Translations under genes and position numbers: made by a program
NCBI GenBank assembly: GCA_021613335.1
Contig: JAJTWR010000093.1
Coordinates: 62,001-126,000 of the forward strand
Direction: 5' to 3'
DNA length: 64,000 bases
DNA from: Whitmania pigra
Taxonomy: Eukaryota; Annelida; Clitellata; Hirudinida; Haemopidae
The notes under the pieces: model-generated
Database searches by the model: none
Told to the model about the DNA's origin: nothing
The model's input: the letters and a program-made list of their open reading frames with translations, nothing else
Shown here: positions 9,300 through 19,238 of the stretch, piece by piece
Numbering within the stretch: position 1 is the first letter of the stretch
Layout of the letters: each line of letters begins with the position of its first letter

Positions 9300-9582
9300 C
9301 CAAAAATTGAATGGATTTTCTCCGCATTTATTTGGATCAGGTTGCCCTTCTTGGAATAATAGCCAAAATCTACAAAACGGTATTAGTTACCACCATCCGC
9401 TATTTCCAAATATCATAACGCCTTTTTGCTGCTTGTGCAAACCTGAACCATAAAAATAAAATAATTAGTAGTTCTATAAAAAACGGATTAGGGAGTAAAC
9501 CTATACTTGATACTGTCATTATAGCTATCCACGATATTAAAATACTTAAACCGTATTCGGTAAATGATGAGCTGAAAAACAT
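9300..9582 (-). pseudogene. DUF805 membrane protein remnant (frameshift and internal stop)
   Basis: From ATG 9582 the frame reads TEYGLSILISWIAI, two hydrophobic stretches, then RFAQAAKRRYDI, the usual DUF805 core, but ends at 9400. Dropping one T in the ATATTTGG run near 9411 restores GNSGWW, the DUF805 hallmark that follows the Arg-Arg-x-Asp segment. A TAA stop comes directly after it, and the frame then continues as LIPFCRFWLLFQEG and NKCGENPFNFW, matching the family's C-terminal Gly-x-Asn-x-Tyr-Gly-x-Asn-Pro pattern. So there are at least two lesions: one indel and one nonsense codon. DUF805 proteins are small inner-membrane proteins of unknown role. The 186 bp upstream of the ATG, to the terminator, hold nothing I recognise. 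Confidence 0.65.
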
Positions 9583-9768
9583 TTGTCAAATCGAACATTC
9601 CAAACCTAGATTATTGATCAACTTTATTGTCAATATATTAGCTGGATTGGCTGTTTACAGCTTTTCCCGAAAAAGCCTTCAATGAAATACCAAACCGTTA
9701 AAACCAACCAACCGGCCGCTTTTTGATTAATCGAACTCAGGTTATAAATTATCTCGAAAATTAAAAGC

Positions 9769-9801
9769 AAAAAAACCTCGCTTAAAAAATGAGGTTTTTT
9801 T
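9769..9801 (-). terminator. Terminator after the import locus
   Basis: AAAAAAACCTC at 9769-9779 pairs with GAGGTTTTTTT at 9791-9801 around an 11-base loop. On the minus strand it follows the DUF4302 gene (stop at 9820) and ends the SusC/SusD-metallohydrolase operon. The symmetrical A and T runs allow it to work in both directions. Confidence 0.85.
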
Positions 9802-9819
9802 GCGATGTATTACCCTTAA

Positions 9820-11142
9820 TTATTCAAAACTAATCCAACTCCTTGCATCTTTAGCTGACACGAGATCATAACTTTTTTGACCAGTTTGGATAACATAAAA
9901 ACCTTCCTCTACCAAAAAACTATTCATGGTATTATTTATAACAGATTTTATTTCAGCCGATGGAATATCATAAGAAGGGCCGCCTGCATATAGTTTAATA
10001 AAAAGTTTACCATCGCTAATAGTAGTTTTAATATTTATACCATAATTGTCATAATAGGTAAACAATAAAATACGCCGATATTCTGGGTTGTTGGGTAATT
10101 GGTGGTAATAAAGTATTGCATCAAAATCAGGAATTTTTTTTACGCCGTAAGCGTCAACAACCCCATCAACCGTAAAACCCCTAGTCGACTCACTCCATGC
10201 ATATCTTGAGTCAAAGTATCCTTTATAGCGAGGATTTTCCATAAATTTAGCTGCTGTTGTAGCGTCATAATGTAAAGGACCATTTACCTCTTTAATTTGA
10301 AAAGTCTCCCCATAACTTGTAGTTGCTTTAATAAAATTTGAAGAAACATCATATATAATATCTTTTATATGAGTTAAGGTTTTGTTGCCAACAGTAATAG
10401 GATTAAAAAAAACCAAAGAAGTAGTATCCGGAACAAAACACTTGCCAGAAATAGTTTTCTTTTCCCCATTCGAATCAGTATAAACAAAGCTAACAACGCT
10501 TTTTTTTGGATCAAAAGTTATCTTATCATAATTTATACCATTTATGGTTGCGGGGGTAAAGTAAGTTCTTAAACTAGTTAAAATTTTGCTTATATTATTT
10601 TTAGCAGAAAATGCAATTGCATTATCTGCAGCAGATTTTGAACGTATTAAATAAAGCTTGTTTTTATAAAAAGTACCTTCCAACTTAATGGTATCGCCAC
10701 TTACTGATAAAAAAGCATATTCAAAATCTGCATAATGGCCGTTTCCAACACTTCCATTAAATACCCCTGGCGTTGGATCTGTTATTTTGTGCAAAATAGA
10801 ATAAGTATCAAAAATTAAAGTTGGCTGCTGCAATGCCTTTAAACGATAAGCGCTTTCTTTTTTCTGTTCTTTTTCGTCTTTAGCATAATCTGCCGACATT
10901 GTTACTTTGTTATCTTTAAAAGAAAATAAGAAAGCAGCTATCTCTATAGCAGTATTTCCTTCCGAAGCCGTTAATAGATAAGCTTTCCAACCAAATTCGG
11001 CTCCTGTTAACAAGGTTTGATATTCGCTTAGTTTTGCCGATAAGCGCCCGTCTGGGTTTTCCATAAACGGTTCTGTTTTAAATTTTTTACATGAACCCAA
11101 AGCTATCGCAAACAACAAAAAATATAATAAATGTCTTTTCAT
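9820..11142 (-). CDS. DUF4302 domain-containing surface lipoprotein
   Basis: The protein has 440 residues with a lipoprotein signal: MKRHLLYFLLFAIALGSCKK, with the Cys at about residue 18. The early part, NPDGRLSAKLSEYQTLLTGAEFGWKAYL, is the typical opening of DUF4302 proteins in Bacteroidota, followed by beta-rich segments such as LQQPTLIFDTYSILHKI. Its molecular role is unknown. It is the last gene of a minus-strand operon, 38 bp after the metallohydrolase lipoprotein gene and followed by a strong terminator, so it is probably a surface partner of the SusC/SusD transporter upstream. Confidence 0.8.
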   Translation of the reverse strand: MKRHLLYFLLFAIALGSCKKFKTEPFMENPDGRLSAKLSEYQTLLTGAEFGWKAYLLTASEGNTAIEIAAFLFSFKDNKVTMSADYAKDEKEQKKESAYRLKALQQPTLIFDTYSILHKITDPTPGVFNGSVGNGHYADFEYAFLSVSGDTIKLEGTFYKNKLYLIRSKSAADNAIAFSAKNNISKILTSLRTYFTPATINGINYDKITFDPKKSVVSFVYTDSNGEKKTISGKCFVPDTTSLVFFNPITVGNKTLTHIKDIIYDVSSNFIKATTSYGETFQIKEVNGPLHYDATTAAKFMENPRYKGYFDSRYAWSESTRGFTVDGVVDAYGVKKIPDFDAILYYHQLPNNPEYRRILLFTYYDNYGINIKTTISDGKLFIKLYAGGPSYDIPSAEIKSVINNTMNSFLVEEGFYVIQTGQKSYDLVSAKDARSWISFE

Positions 11143-11180
11143 GTTTTTATGTTAAATGATCATTATTTTTTTACAATTGA

Positions 11181-12632
11181 TTACTTTTTTTTCAATGTTC
11201 CAAACAGATAAGAACTGGGATCCGTTTTTTTTACAAAACCTCCAAAAATACCTTTAGATTGAGGTATAATATCATCTACCCAACGAACGTTAAATTCCTG
11301 ATCGTTAAAATAAGCTAATAATGCAGGCAAATATTGTTCTATATCCCTAGCAAGAGCGGCATTACGATTGGTATTGGGTGGTTGCGGATTAGCATATTTC
11401 AACGTAATCAGATCATTAGTATTTGAAATAGTATATTTAAAATCGGCACCGAAGCCGTCATTAGGCGGCGTCAAAGAATTTAAATAATTTACTCTTAATG
11501 TCATTGTTTCGGACGTATTAAAAATCAAAGATATATTATCAATATACCTCGATACGGGGGCTGCTAACATGGCTTTATTAGCCGTATTAAAAGCGGCTAA
11601 AAATTTGGACGACAAACCTGTCAGTTTTTGCGGGTTAATGGTGATTTCTTGATAGGTTTTATCAAAACCTACTAAAGTATGTAAATCAGGCGTAGGTATA
11701 GCCTTTTCACTTGCTGCCTGAACTTTAGTTTGCAAATCGGCAAAATTAATACCCCAGCTATCTAAATACGAAATCATCATGGCCTTTTTCTTTAAAAGTT
11801 TGTTTCTGGCATCAGTATTTTTTTCATAAACTCCTTGAGAATTTCTTTTTATATAACGCCCATCATAAATAAATAAATTGTTAATAATGTTATCAAAATA
11901 AGCTTGCCCGTAAACTAATAACATAGATTGCATTTCAACAAAATCTTCATCTTTATTGGCTCTTGCATAAGGGGTAATAAAACCTAAGCCCCAAAAATCT
12001 GCTTCATACTCCGCATCTGAATTATAATTTTGCCGAGCAATATTATACCAAGCAGCCGTATATTTATCTGGGGTTATTTTATGATATTCAGGATCTATCG
12101 CTATATTTTGGTTTAAGATATGAGCAAATTCATGGTGTATGGTATGTAAAATTTCAGTAACATCCGGCTTATGATTCTTATCAAAAAGATTAAGGTTAAA
12201 TAATATAATTTTTCTACCTCCTTCGGCAATTCCCAGCGTAATAGTTCCGTTGGATTCGTAAGAGGGGCTCCCTAATAAATAAAACTGCTTTTGGCAATAC
12301 TTTTTTAAGAAACTTTGGTTCTTTACCGCAATATAGGGTTCTACCCAAATTTCTTTTACGGCTTGCATTACGGGTTTCACTAACTCTTCTTTTATAGGAG
12401 CCACATTTTTATAAATTTCGCTTAGCTCGCTTCTATCCCACTTGTATTTAACCTCAATATTATAAGGTTTTGTAAAGTTTGTATAAAGCCATTCGTCTAA
12501 CTCACTTTTAACCCAATTATCGCCGCCCAAACCAACAATGTTGTTGGCGTTTAAATTTTCATTTTTACGACATCCGGGTAAAAAAACAACCGAAAATGCA
12601 ATAAATACTATATTTAACAATTTTGTTTTCAT
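11181..12632 (-). CDS. Import-associated zinc metallohydrolase lipoprotein (HExxH)
   Basis: The protein has 483 residues with a lipoprotein signal (VVFLPGCRKN, Cys at residue 21). A zinc-protease motif HEFAH lies at residues 167-171 within ILHTIHHEFAHILNQ, and a likely third ligand Glu sits in the later EYEADFWGLGF segment. This fits the family annotated as substrate-import-associated zinc metallohydrolase lipoproteins, which occur beside SusC/SusD pairs; that name is from memory. It may cut a peptide or other amide-bearing substrate at the cell surface before import. It lies between susD (31 bp) and the DUF4302 gene. Confidence 0.82.
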   Translation of the reverse strand: MKTKLLNIVFIAFSVVFLPGCRKNENLNANNIVGLGGDNWVKSELDEWLYTNFTKPYNIEVKYKWDRSELSEIYKNVAPIKEELVKPVMQAVKEIWVEPYIAVKNQSFLKKYCQKQFYLLGSPSYESNGTITLGIAEGGRKIILFNLNLFDKNHKPDVTEILHTIHHEFAHILNQNIAIDPEYHKITPDKYTAAWYNIARQNYNSDAEYEADFWGLGFITPYARANKDEDFVEMQSMLLVYGQAYFDNIINNLFIYDGRYIKRNSQGVYEKNTDARNKLLKKKAMMISYLDSWGINFADLQTKVQAASEKAIPTPDLHTLVGFDKTYQEITINPQKLTGLSSKFLAAFNTANKAMLAAPVSRYIDNISLIFNTSETMTLRVNYLNSLTPPNDGFGADFKYTISNTNDLITLKYANPQPPNTNRNAALARDIEQYLPALLAYFNDQEFNVRWVDDIIPQSKGIFGGFVKKTDPSSYLFGTLKKK

Positions 12633-12663
12633 AACTATATAACTTTATTATTCATAATTTTAC

Positions 12664-14127
12664 TTACCGTGGATTAGGCGCTAACCCGGCATTTATGGCT
12701 TGTGGGGGGATTTGAAGAACCCTTCGCGGATCATTTTCGCTAAGTTTGATTTTTATTTTTCCATCCGCACTGTTATGTTCAATGGGTATTTTTAATCTTA
12801 TAATATCAAACCATCTTAAACCCTCATGTATATATTCAAATTTTTTAAACGTTAAAATGGATGCTATCAATGCGTCTCTTTCTTCCCCCCCGTAAAATGT
12901 AACTGCTTTATTTACTGTAAATTTATGCTTCTCAGGTGAATACCCCTCAAGCCTTTTTGACAGATAAGCATCAATATCTGTTAGGGCTTGTTCATAATTT
13001 CCCACCCTAGCGCTTGCCTCGGCTCTATTAAATAAAACCTCTTCGCTGGTAAATAACGGAATCATATTGTATGCATTACCGATATTGGCGCTGATAGAAT
13101 TTTTAACAAAATGTTCTTGAAATTTTGGAATAAAAGGATGAGTCTGCGAACCATAAAGTTGGTTAGTCATAACAAATTTTCCTCCACTAGGATTATAGTA
13201 GGATAAATACATTTGAAGTATAGTACCCCAACTAAAACCATAATTATAATAGCGATAAGATCTGGCCCAAACAGATGCTGTCTCCCGAATTAACAAGTTG
13301 GCAGGTTCGCTAGAGTTTGTATATAAGGCTCGCATTTCATGAGGACCGAAGCTATTATAAGTTGTATTCCATGGCCTGAGATTATCAGAAATGGTTGCTC
13401 CGGGAAAAGCGGCATTTGCATGTTCAACTACTTTTTTATATTCTTTTTTAAACAAATAAAAACGCGTTGCAAAAGCATGAGCCGCACGCTTGGTAAAATG
13501 ATATTTTGGAACTTTGTAAGATTCATCCTTTATTAAAGGAAGTCCTTCTGTCAAATCTTTTTCGATATTGGCATAAACGCCGGCTACCGTTCCTCTTGTA
13601 TAATTGCCTTCTACTGTTTTTTCAGGTTGGATAAGATAAGGAATTCCCGATTCTGACGAAGCAGTAGCAGGATCGTAAACCCTTGCAAAAAAAGTAACCA
13701 ACATAAAATGCGCATAAGCGCGAGCTACCAAAGCTTCGCCCCTACTGGCAGCGTACTCTGCTGTATTTCCGGCTTTATCAATTGCCTCTAAGGCATAATT
13801 AGCGGCGGCAATGGCTCGATAGCACGCATTCCAGTAAAATGGAGGGGTATCTTCAACATTTGCATCTATTTGATCTATATAATTCCAAGCCAAAGAATTT
13901 GGTAATTCTCTTTGTGTCGTTCCTTTATCTACGGACAAATCACTCATAGACTCGGCCATGGTAATATAATTGGCCTCAGGATAGGCCATCGCTACTAAAG
14001 CGGCTACCTCAGCGGGGCTGCTCAGCCCAGAACGATTATCCGGTTGATGTTCTAAAAATTTTTTACAGCCTGTAGGTATAAGCAAACCAACAAAGACCAT
14101 ATAAGTTAATATTTTATGCTTTTTCAT
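12664..14127 (-). CDS. SusD/RagB-family nutrient-binding outer-membrane lipoprotein
   Basis: The protein has 487 residues with signal and lipobox (GLLIPTGCKKFLE). The body is the alpha-helical, tetratricopeptide-like SusD fold: YWNACYRAIAAANYALEAID, ASRGEALVARAYAHFMLVTFFAR (the conserved Arg-Ala-Tyr-x-His/Tyr segment), and near the end FEYIHEGLRWFDIIRLKIP, the signature of RagB/SusD C-terminal domains. It caps the SusC channel and captures substrate. It begins 16 bp after susC. Confidence 0.93.
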   Translation of the reverse strand: MKKHKILTYMVFVGLLIPTGCKKFLEHQPDNRSGLSSPAEVAALVAMAYPEANYITMAESMSDLSVDKGTTQRELPNSLAWNYIDQIDANVEDTPPFYWNACYRAIAAANYALEAIDKAGNTAEYAASRGEALVARAYAHFMLVTFFARVYDPATASSESGIPYLIQPEKTVEGNYTRGTVAGVYANIEKDLTEGLPLIKDESYKVPKYHFTKRAAHAFATRFYLFKKEYKKVVEHANAAFPGATISDNLRPWNTTYNSFGPHEMRALYTNSSEPANLLIRETASVWARSYRYYNYGFSWGTILQMYLSYYNPSGGKFVMTNQLYGSQTHPFIPKFQEHFVKNSISANIGNAYNMIPLFTSEEVLFNRAEASARVGNYEQALTDIDAYLSKRLEGYSPEKHKFTVNKAVTFYGGEERDALIASILTFKKFEYIHEGLRWFDIIRLKIPIEHNSADGKIKIKLSENDPRRVLQIPPQAINAGLAPNPR

Positions 14128-14143
14128 TTCTTAACAATTTAAA

Positions 14144-17100
14144 TTAAAATCCCGCTTTTAACGATAGCGTATACTGCTTTGGAATGGGCAACGCCACCCC
14201 GCCGGAAGTAAAAAATTCGGGATCTTGCCCTTTAAGTTTTTTATCCGAATAAATCAACCAAAAATTATTTGCCACCAAACTAATGGAGACATTGCTAACG
14301 CCAATTTTTCCAAGAATGCTTGCAGGTAATGCGTAAGAAAGCAATATTTGTTTTAATCTTATAAAATCGCCCTTAGCTGTTCTTAAGGTAGAATAGTTAT
14401 AAACGTCATAAGGATATTTCCCGCTTATATTGCTCTCCGCTTCCACATTCAAAATAGAGGGGATATTTGTTTTTAGTTCATCGCCCGGTAGCGTCCATCT
14501 ATCTTTAAACTCATTTGGCATTGCGTTTAAATCAGTGTAAGAAGGTGAAAAAACCGGGTTCAATCTGATTTTATTTCCGGCAGCAAAAGTAAACAATGCG
14601 CCGAGCGTAAATCCTTTGTAACTTATTGAATTATAAAAACCTCCGGTTAATTTGGGGTCTGTTGGCCCCTCATATTTCAAATATTTTGTTTCGTAGTCTT
14701 GTAAATACACATCTATGCTTCTTTCTCCCTTTTCATTAATAAACTCAGGCACGCCGTCTTCATGCCGAAGGCCTACAAATTCAACCGAATAAAGCCCCCG
14801 ATATGGAAAACCCTCCTGAGGCCCGCCATCGCCTGTTATCAAATCAAAAATGTTTTGACGGTTAGATAATCTGACAACTTTGTTTTTGTTATAGCCAAAA
14901 TTGAAATTGCTTTTCCAGTTCCAGTTTTTGGTTTTGATAATTGGGCCGCTCAAAGTTACCTCAATGCCTTTAGAATTCATATCTGCATAATTTGCATCTT
15001 TTATATACTGCCCGGTTATGCCTGAGGTTTTTATTGGGCTAATCAGGTTAAAACCATTTCTATTGTATAAATCAACCGTTAAATTTAATTTATCATTAAA
15101 AAAACCTAAATCTGTACCAACGTTGGTTTCATACTGCTGTTCCCAAGTTAAATCTCTGTTTTCTATGGCTTCAATATTTAGAACCGATTCTCTTTCGTAT
15201 AAGTATGGCCTTAACGCGCTACCGGCTCTCAATACCAATGAAGAATTTGTTGCGCTGCCCAAACTGGCGGTTAATCCGTAGGTTGCTCTTATAGTCGCCT
15301 TGTTGATGATGGGTAAAAGCCCATTAAAAAAATTTTCTTTATCTAAATACCAAGCTCCTGAAATGTTCCATGTTGGCAACCATCTTGCTTTGGGAGAGTT
15401 TCCTAACTTATTTGATCCGTCATACCTGCCGGTTACGTTAAAAGAATAAATCTCATCATAAGAATAAGCGGCTCTGGCCATAAATGAAGCAAATCGGTCA
15501 TTTTGATAGTTCATTGAATAATAGTTTAAGTTACTTAAAACAGCTTGCCTAACAATATCCGGATCGATATATGGAACCCCTCCTTTATCATATTGATAGC
15601 CATAACCAATTATATCTCTGGATTGGCGGGTTGCCAGTCTCATTTCCTGAGAAGCATAAACATTAATTACATGTTTGTTGTTAATGGTATTATCATATTC
15701 AAGTGAGTTTCTAAGTAGATAAGATTTCAAAAAACCATCATTTGGCATATAAAAACCACCATATGGGAGCACTGATACAGGTTGTTTTTCGGGGCGAAAG
15801 GGATCTCGAAATAAAAAACGATTATTATCCTGCGTGTAAGCGTCTACTGCGGCCCTGTAAGCATTTGGCATATTGGAATTTTCTTTGACCTTATGTTCAG
15901 TAGTACTCTTTGCATATCGCATAGAAGCTAAAAAGTCATACTTTAATTTTTTTAAGAATTTATAATTCAATCCTCCTTGAAGTTTTAAATCCAGCATACT
16001 CAAGTCCAATAAATTGTTGTCCAGTTCGTTAAGAATATTAAAATCAGCAAAATTTCTAGTAAAATTTTCTCTCTTGCCGTTTTGGTCAAAAGCGGTTAAA
16101 GTTCTGCTTGTGTTTAAAGAGTAGCTGTATGGATTAATATCAAAATCTCTTGAATATTTTCCTTCTACCGGATTACTTTCTCTATTCAAAGCTCCCGGAG
16201 CTTTTTGGTTACGTATAGCTCCTGTAGTAATAAAATTAACCGAAAGTTTATCTGATAAATTAAAAACCGCATTAATATTGCCGGTGTAACGTTCTACCGT
16301 ATTTCCTAACGCCCAGCCATTATCGTTCAGATAACTTGTCGAAAAATATAATCGCGATTTCTCGTTACCGGTTGAAACGCTAAGGGAGTGTTCTTGCATC
16401 AGAGAGTTTTTAAAGAGTATGTCAAACCAATCGGTGTTGGCTGTAGCGTAACGAGATAAAAATGCTCTTCTGGCCTCCGGGGTATTTTCCAAACGAAATT
16501 TTCCGGTTGTTTCATCAGGAAAATTAATCTGGTTAGACATGCTGGTATATACGCCTCCGTCAACGGATCTTGATGCTTTTGCAAAATTAAACCAGCCTTT
16601 ACGTTCCATTTCGGCATACACCGACATCTGATCGACCGAGTTCATTATGTTATAATCATCATAAATAGGTTTTAAATAAGTAGAGAAATTACTTGTATAA
16701 GAAACTAACGGTTTACCAATACGGCCTTTTTTGGTAGCCACCACCACCACCCCGTTCATAGCTCGGGCGCCATATTGAGCAGTAGCTGACGCATCTTTCA
16801 AGATAGTGAATGATTCAATATCATCGGCATTGAGGCCCGCCACAGAAGATCCAAGTAAAGTATTTTTATCGCCAGAAGACAACTGTTCATTAGAAATATT
16901 AACCACATCCTCTAAAACAATACCATCCACCACCCAAAGCGGTTTATTTTCTCCGGAGATAGAGGTAGCCCCGCGAATACGAAATTTAGGCGCCGCGCCA
17001 AAAGTTCCGGATACGTTTTGTACCGATACTCCGGCCGCACGACCTTCAAGCATACGGCTAACATCCGTAATACCTTCTTGTTTTACCTCAGATCCCTTTA

Positions 17101-17770
17101 AAGAAACTGCCGAACCTGTAAACAGTTTTCTATTTAAATTTTGATAACCTGTAGAAACAATATTAACTTCTTCTAAAGCGCTTGTTTCTTCCTCTAAGAA
17201 TACGTCGATTCTCGTTTTGTTGGCAACAACAATTTCTTCTGTTTTATATCCAATAAAACGAAATACCAATACTGAGTTTTCTTTAACCGTTATTTGATAT
17301 TCTCCTTTGTCGTTTGTAGCAACCATATTGGAGGTTCCTTTTGAAGAAACGCTTACTCCAGATATTGGGTTTTTTGTTTTTTTGTCCTTTACAATTCCGC
17401 CTACAACAATATCCCGCTGTTGCGGCGACTTAGCTTGAGCAGGCTTCAATTCGTGTTTTAAAACAACCTGATTTCCTACTTGTTGGTAACTGATGCTTTT
17501 TTCTTTCAGCGGCTCCAAAGATTCTCGAATGGTTTTTACCTCTTCGGCAGGCACATTTAGCTCCATAGATTTACTAATTTCAGTAGCATCATACACAAAG
17601 TTAACCTGGTAAATTTGTTCTAATTTTTTTAGATAACTGTTTATTTTTTCGGTTTTGGTTTGAAAACCGCCTGCCGATGCATAGCCAAAAGGCATCCATA
17701 AAATTGTGCAAACTAACAATGTAGACCAATGGACTCTTCGCTTAATTTTTTTGTAGCATTTTTTCTTCAT
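14144..17770 (-). CDS. SusC/RagA-family TonB-dependent receptor with STN signalling domain
   Basis: The protein has 1208 residues. Order: a signal peptide ending near residue 33; an STN (secretin/TonB N-terminal) domain ~40-110 (YLKKLEQIYQVNFVYDATE); a carboxypeptidase-regulatory-like domain ~120-195 (VGGIVKDKKTKNPISGVSV); a plug with the SusC marks GRAAGVSVQN, IRGATSI and YGARAMNGVVVV; then a long beta-barrel ending in KAGF. The STN domain is what FecR anti-sigma factors contact, fitting the fecR and ECF sigma genes immediately upstream. It imports a substrate across the outer membrane with TonB energy and signals its presence. The substrate is unknown. Confidence 0.95.
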   Translation of the reverse strand: MKKKCYKKIKRRVHWSTLLVCTILWMPFGYASAGGFQTKTEKINSYLKKLEQIYQVNFVYDATEISKSMELNVPAEEVKTIRESLEPLKEKSISYQQVGNQVVLKHELKPAQAKSPQQRDIVVGGIVKDKKTKNPISGVSVSSKGTSNMVATNDKGEYQITVKENSVLVFRFIGYKTEEIVVANKTRIDVFLEEETSALEEVNIVSTGYQNLNRKLFTGSAVSLKGSEVKQEGITDVSRMLEGRAAGVSVQNVSGTFGAAPKFRIRGATSISGENKPLWVVDGIVLEDVVNISNEQLSSGDKNTLLGSSVAGLNADDIESFTILKDASATAQYGARAMNGVVVVATKKGRIGKPLVSYTSNFSTYLKPIYDDYNIMNSVDQMSVYAEMERKGWFNFAKASRSVDGGVYTSMSNQINFPDETTGKFRLENTPEARRAFLSRYATANTDWFDILFKNSLMQEHSLSVSTGNEKSRLYFSTSYLNDNGWALGNTVERYTGNINAVFNLSDKLSVNFITTGAIRNQKAPGALNRESNPVEGKYSRDFDINPYSYSLNTSRTLTAFDQNGKRENFTRNFADFNILNELDNNLLDLSMLDLKLQGGLNYKFLKKLKYDFLASMRYAKSTTEHKVKENSNMPNAYRAAVDAYTQDNNRFLFRDPFRPEKQPVSVLPYGGFYMPNDGFLKSYLLRNSLEYDNTINNKHVINVYASQEMRLATRQSRDIIGYGYQYDKGGVPYIDPDIVRQAVLSNLNYYSMNYQNDRFASFMARAAYSYDEIYSFNVTGRYDGSNKLGNSPKARWLPTWNISGAWYLDKENFFNGLLPIINKATIRATYGLTASLGSATNSSLVLRAGSALRPYLYERESVLNIEAIENRDLTWEQQYETNVGTDLGFFNDKLNLTVDLYNRNGFNLISPIKTSGITGQYIKDANYADMNSKGIEVTLSGPIIKTKNWNWKSNFNFGYNKNKVVRLSNRQNIFDLITGDGGPQEGFPYRGLYSVEFVGLRHEDGVPEFINEKGERSIDVYLQDYETKYLKYEGPTDPKLTGGFYNSISYKGFTLGALFTFAAGNKIRLNPVFSPSYTDLNAMPNEFKDRWTLPGDELKTNIPSILNVEAESNISGKYPYDVYNYSTLRTAKGDFIRLKQILLSYALPASILGKIGVSNVSISLVANNFWLIYSDKKLKGQDPEFFTSGGVALPIPKQYTLSLKAGF

Positions 17771-17779
17771 AGCTTTTAA

Positions 17780-18775
17780 TTAAAGTTTGGTTAATTGGCC
17801 TCCAATTACAATTTGGTTTGCTTGTTTGTATATATGAAAGCCGTAGGTTAATTTTAAAATCTCCAGCACTTTGTCTAAAGACTCATTGCTGAAAGTGGCA
17901 TTCAATTTTTTAAGTTGGTAACGATTTTTATAAGAGGGAGCCAACTCAATAGGGGTCTTATAATATTCGCTTAATTGCTTGCAAACATCTTCTAAAGGCG
18001 CATCAGAAAAAACCAGATTTTTAGTTAACCATGCGTCTGCATTTGCAGCCGATTTTTCAACTACAGTCTGATTTTTAATATCATAGCTCGCTGCTCGCCC
18101 TGATTTTAACAAAGAACTTTCTGCTTCCTGATAAGGCGTAAACAATACCTTGCCGCTTTTAACGCCTACTTCAGCTTTTAAACTGTCTGTTTTTATATTA
18201 AATACCGTACCTAATACCTCTACGGTAGATGAGCCAAAATTTACCTTAAAAGGGCGATTTACATCTTCGGAAATATGGAAAAGCCCTTCGCCTTTGATAA
18301 GGTAAACTTCCCTGATATCTTTTTTAAATTGACGGGGTACCCTAAGGGAAGAGTTTCCTGCCAAAACGATGAAAGAACCATCCGTAAGTTTTAAGGAATC
18401 TATTTTGCCTGAACCCGTTTGATAAATAATATAGGTATCGGCGTTTTCTCCGCCGGTAAAAAAAGCTTTGTAAAAACCCAGAACCAATACAATAGTTGCA
18501 ACGGCATAAAGCAGAGGCCGCCAAAAATTACGATGCTTGATATTTAAATTTCGAGAAAGTATTCCTTGAAAATGCCCAACTGATTCGGCTACATTGATTT
18601 GAGACAAAAGCGCAACCTTACCGCCGGCATGCCAAATAGTTTCCATCTCCTTAAAGAGGTTTTCATTTTCAGGAGAAAGCGAACAAAATAATTCAATATC
18701 CTTTTTTAATTGTTCTTCTTGCGGGTTATCAAGATACCTGATGATAATATCAAGATCCTTTGATTCTTCTTGCAT
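17780..18775 (-). CDS. FecR-family anti-sigma factor
   Basis: The protein has 331 residues. An N-terminal cytoplasmic sigma-binding part (~1-85) is followed by one membrane helix (PLLYAVATIVLVLGFYKAFF, ~88-107), a periplasmic FecR domain (~115-215, with SLKLTDGSFIVLAGNSSLR and a RPFKVNFGSSTVEVLGTVFN core), and a C-terminal DUF4974 domain (LEDVCKQLSEYYKTPIEL and SNESLDKVLEILKLTYGFHI). It relays occupancy of the STN-SusC receptor to the ECF sigma factor. It ends 9 bp before susC and probably shares its transcript. Confidence 0.93.
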   Translation of the reverse strand: MQEESKDLDIIIRYLDNPQEEQLKKDIELFCSLSPENENLFKEMETIWHAGGKVALLSQINVAESVGHFQGILSRNLNIKHRNFWRPLLYAVATIVLVLGFYKAFFTGGENADTYIIYQTGSGKIDSLKLTDGSFIVLAGNSSLRVPRQFKKDIREVYLIKGEGLFHISEDVNRPFKVNFGSSTVEVLGTVFNIKTDSLKAEVGVKSGKVLFTPYQEAESSLLKSGRAASYDIKNQTVVEKSAANADAWLTKNLVFSDAPLEDVCKQLSEYYKTPIELAPSYKNRYQLKKLNATFSNESLDKVLEILKLTYGFHIYKQANQIVIGGQLTKL

Positions 18776-18961
18776 GTAGTTTGTTTGGTTTATCGGTTAT
18801 ATTAGCAAGACAAACTCACCTATAGAAAACCCCTAGTCGTTTAGTTTTTTGTCACAAAAAAATTATGATAATTTAAAAAAGTTTTTTGCGAGGTTTATAA
18901 GATATATGTAAATTCAGGTTGTTGTATCCGAAATTTACATTCTTTAATACAATCATAAAAC

Positions 18962-18995
18962 TTGTATTATTATACCTTTTGTATTATTATACCTT
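18962..18995. repeat. Tandem 17-bp repeat between the ECF sigma gene and fecR
   Basis: TTGTATTATTATACCTT is repeated exactly, head to tail, at 18962-18978 and 18979-18995. It lies in the 463-bp spacer 18776-19238, which holds no gene. The repeat is about 190 bp upstream of fecR. Because the STN-SusC operon should be switched on by the neighbouring ECF sigma factor, the spacer must contain its promoter, and the repeat may be part of the control region; that link is inference. Confidence 0.55.
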
Positions 18996-19238
18996 TAAAA
19001 TTCGTTTAAACCTGTTTTGCATGGCTTTTAAAATTTTCTGTTCGGTCGGGTATGGTTTTTGCCCGAAGCAAACTTATTCTACTTACCGACAGTAATTTAG
19101 CTTAATCTTTCCGGCTTCCGCATCAATACGAAACAACTGTAAAATTCTTGGCTTCGGTTTTTTTTAACGAAAATAAGCTTGTTTTCCATTGGCCAAGAAT
19201 AAATTGCAGCGTTTTTTAACGTTATTGTTATTTTGAAC

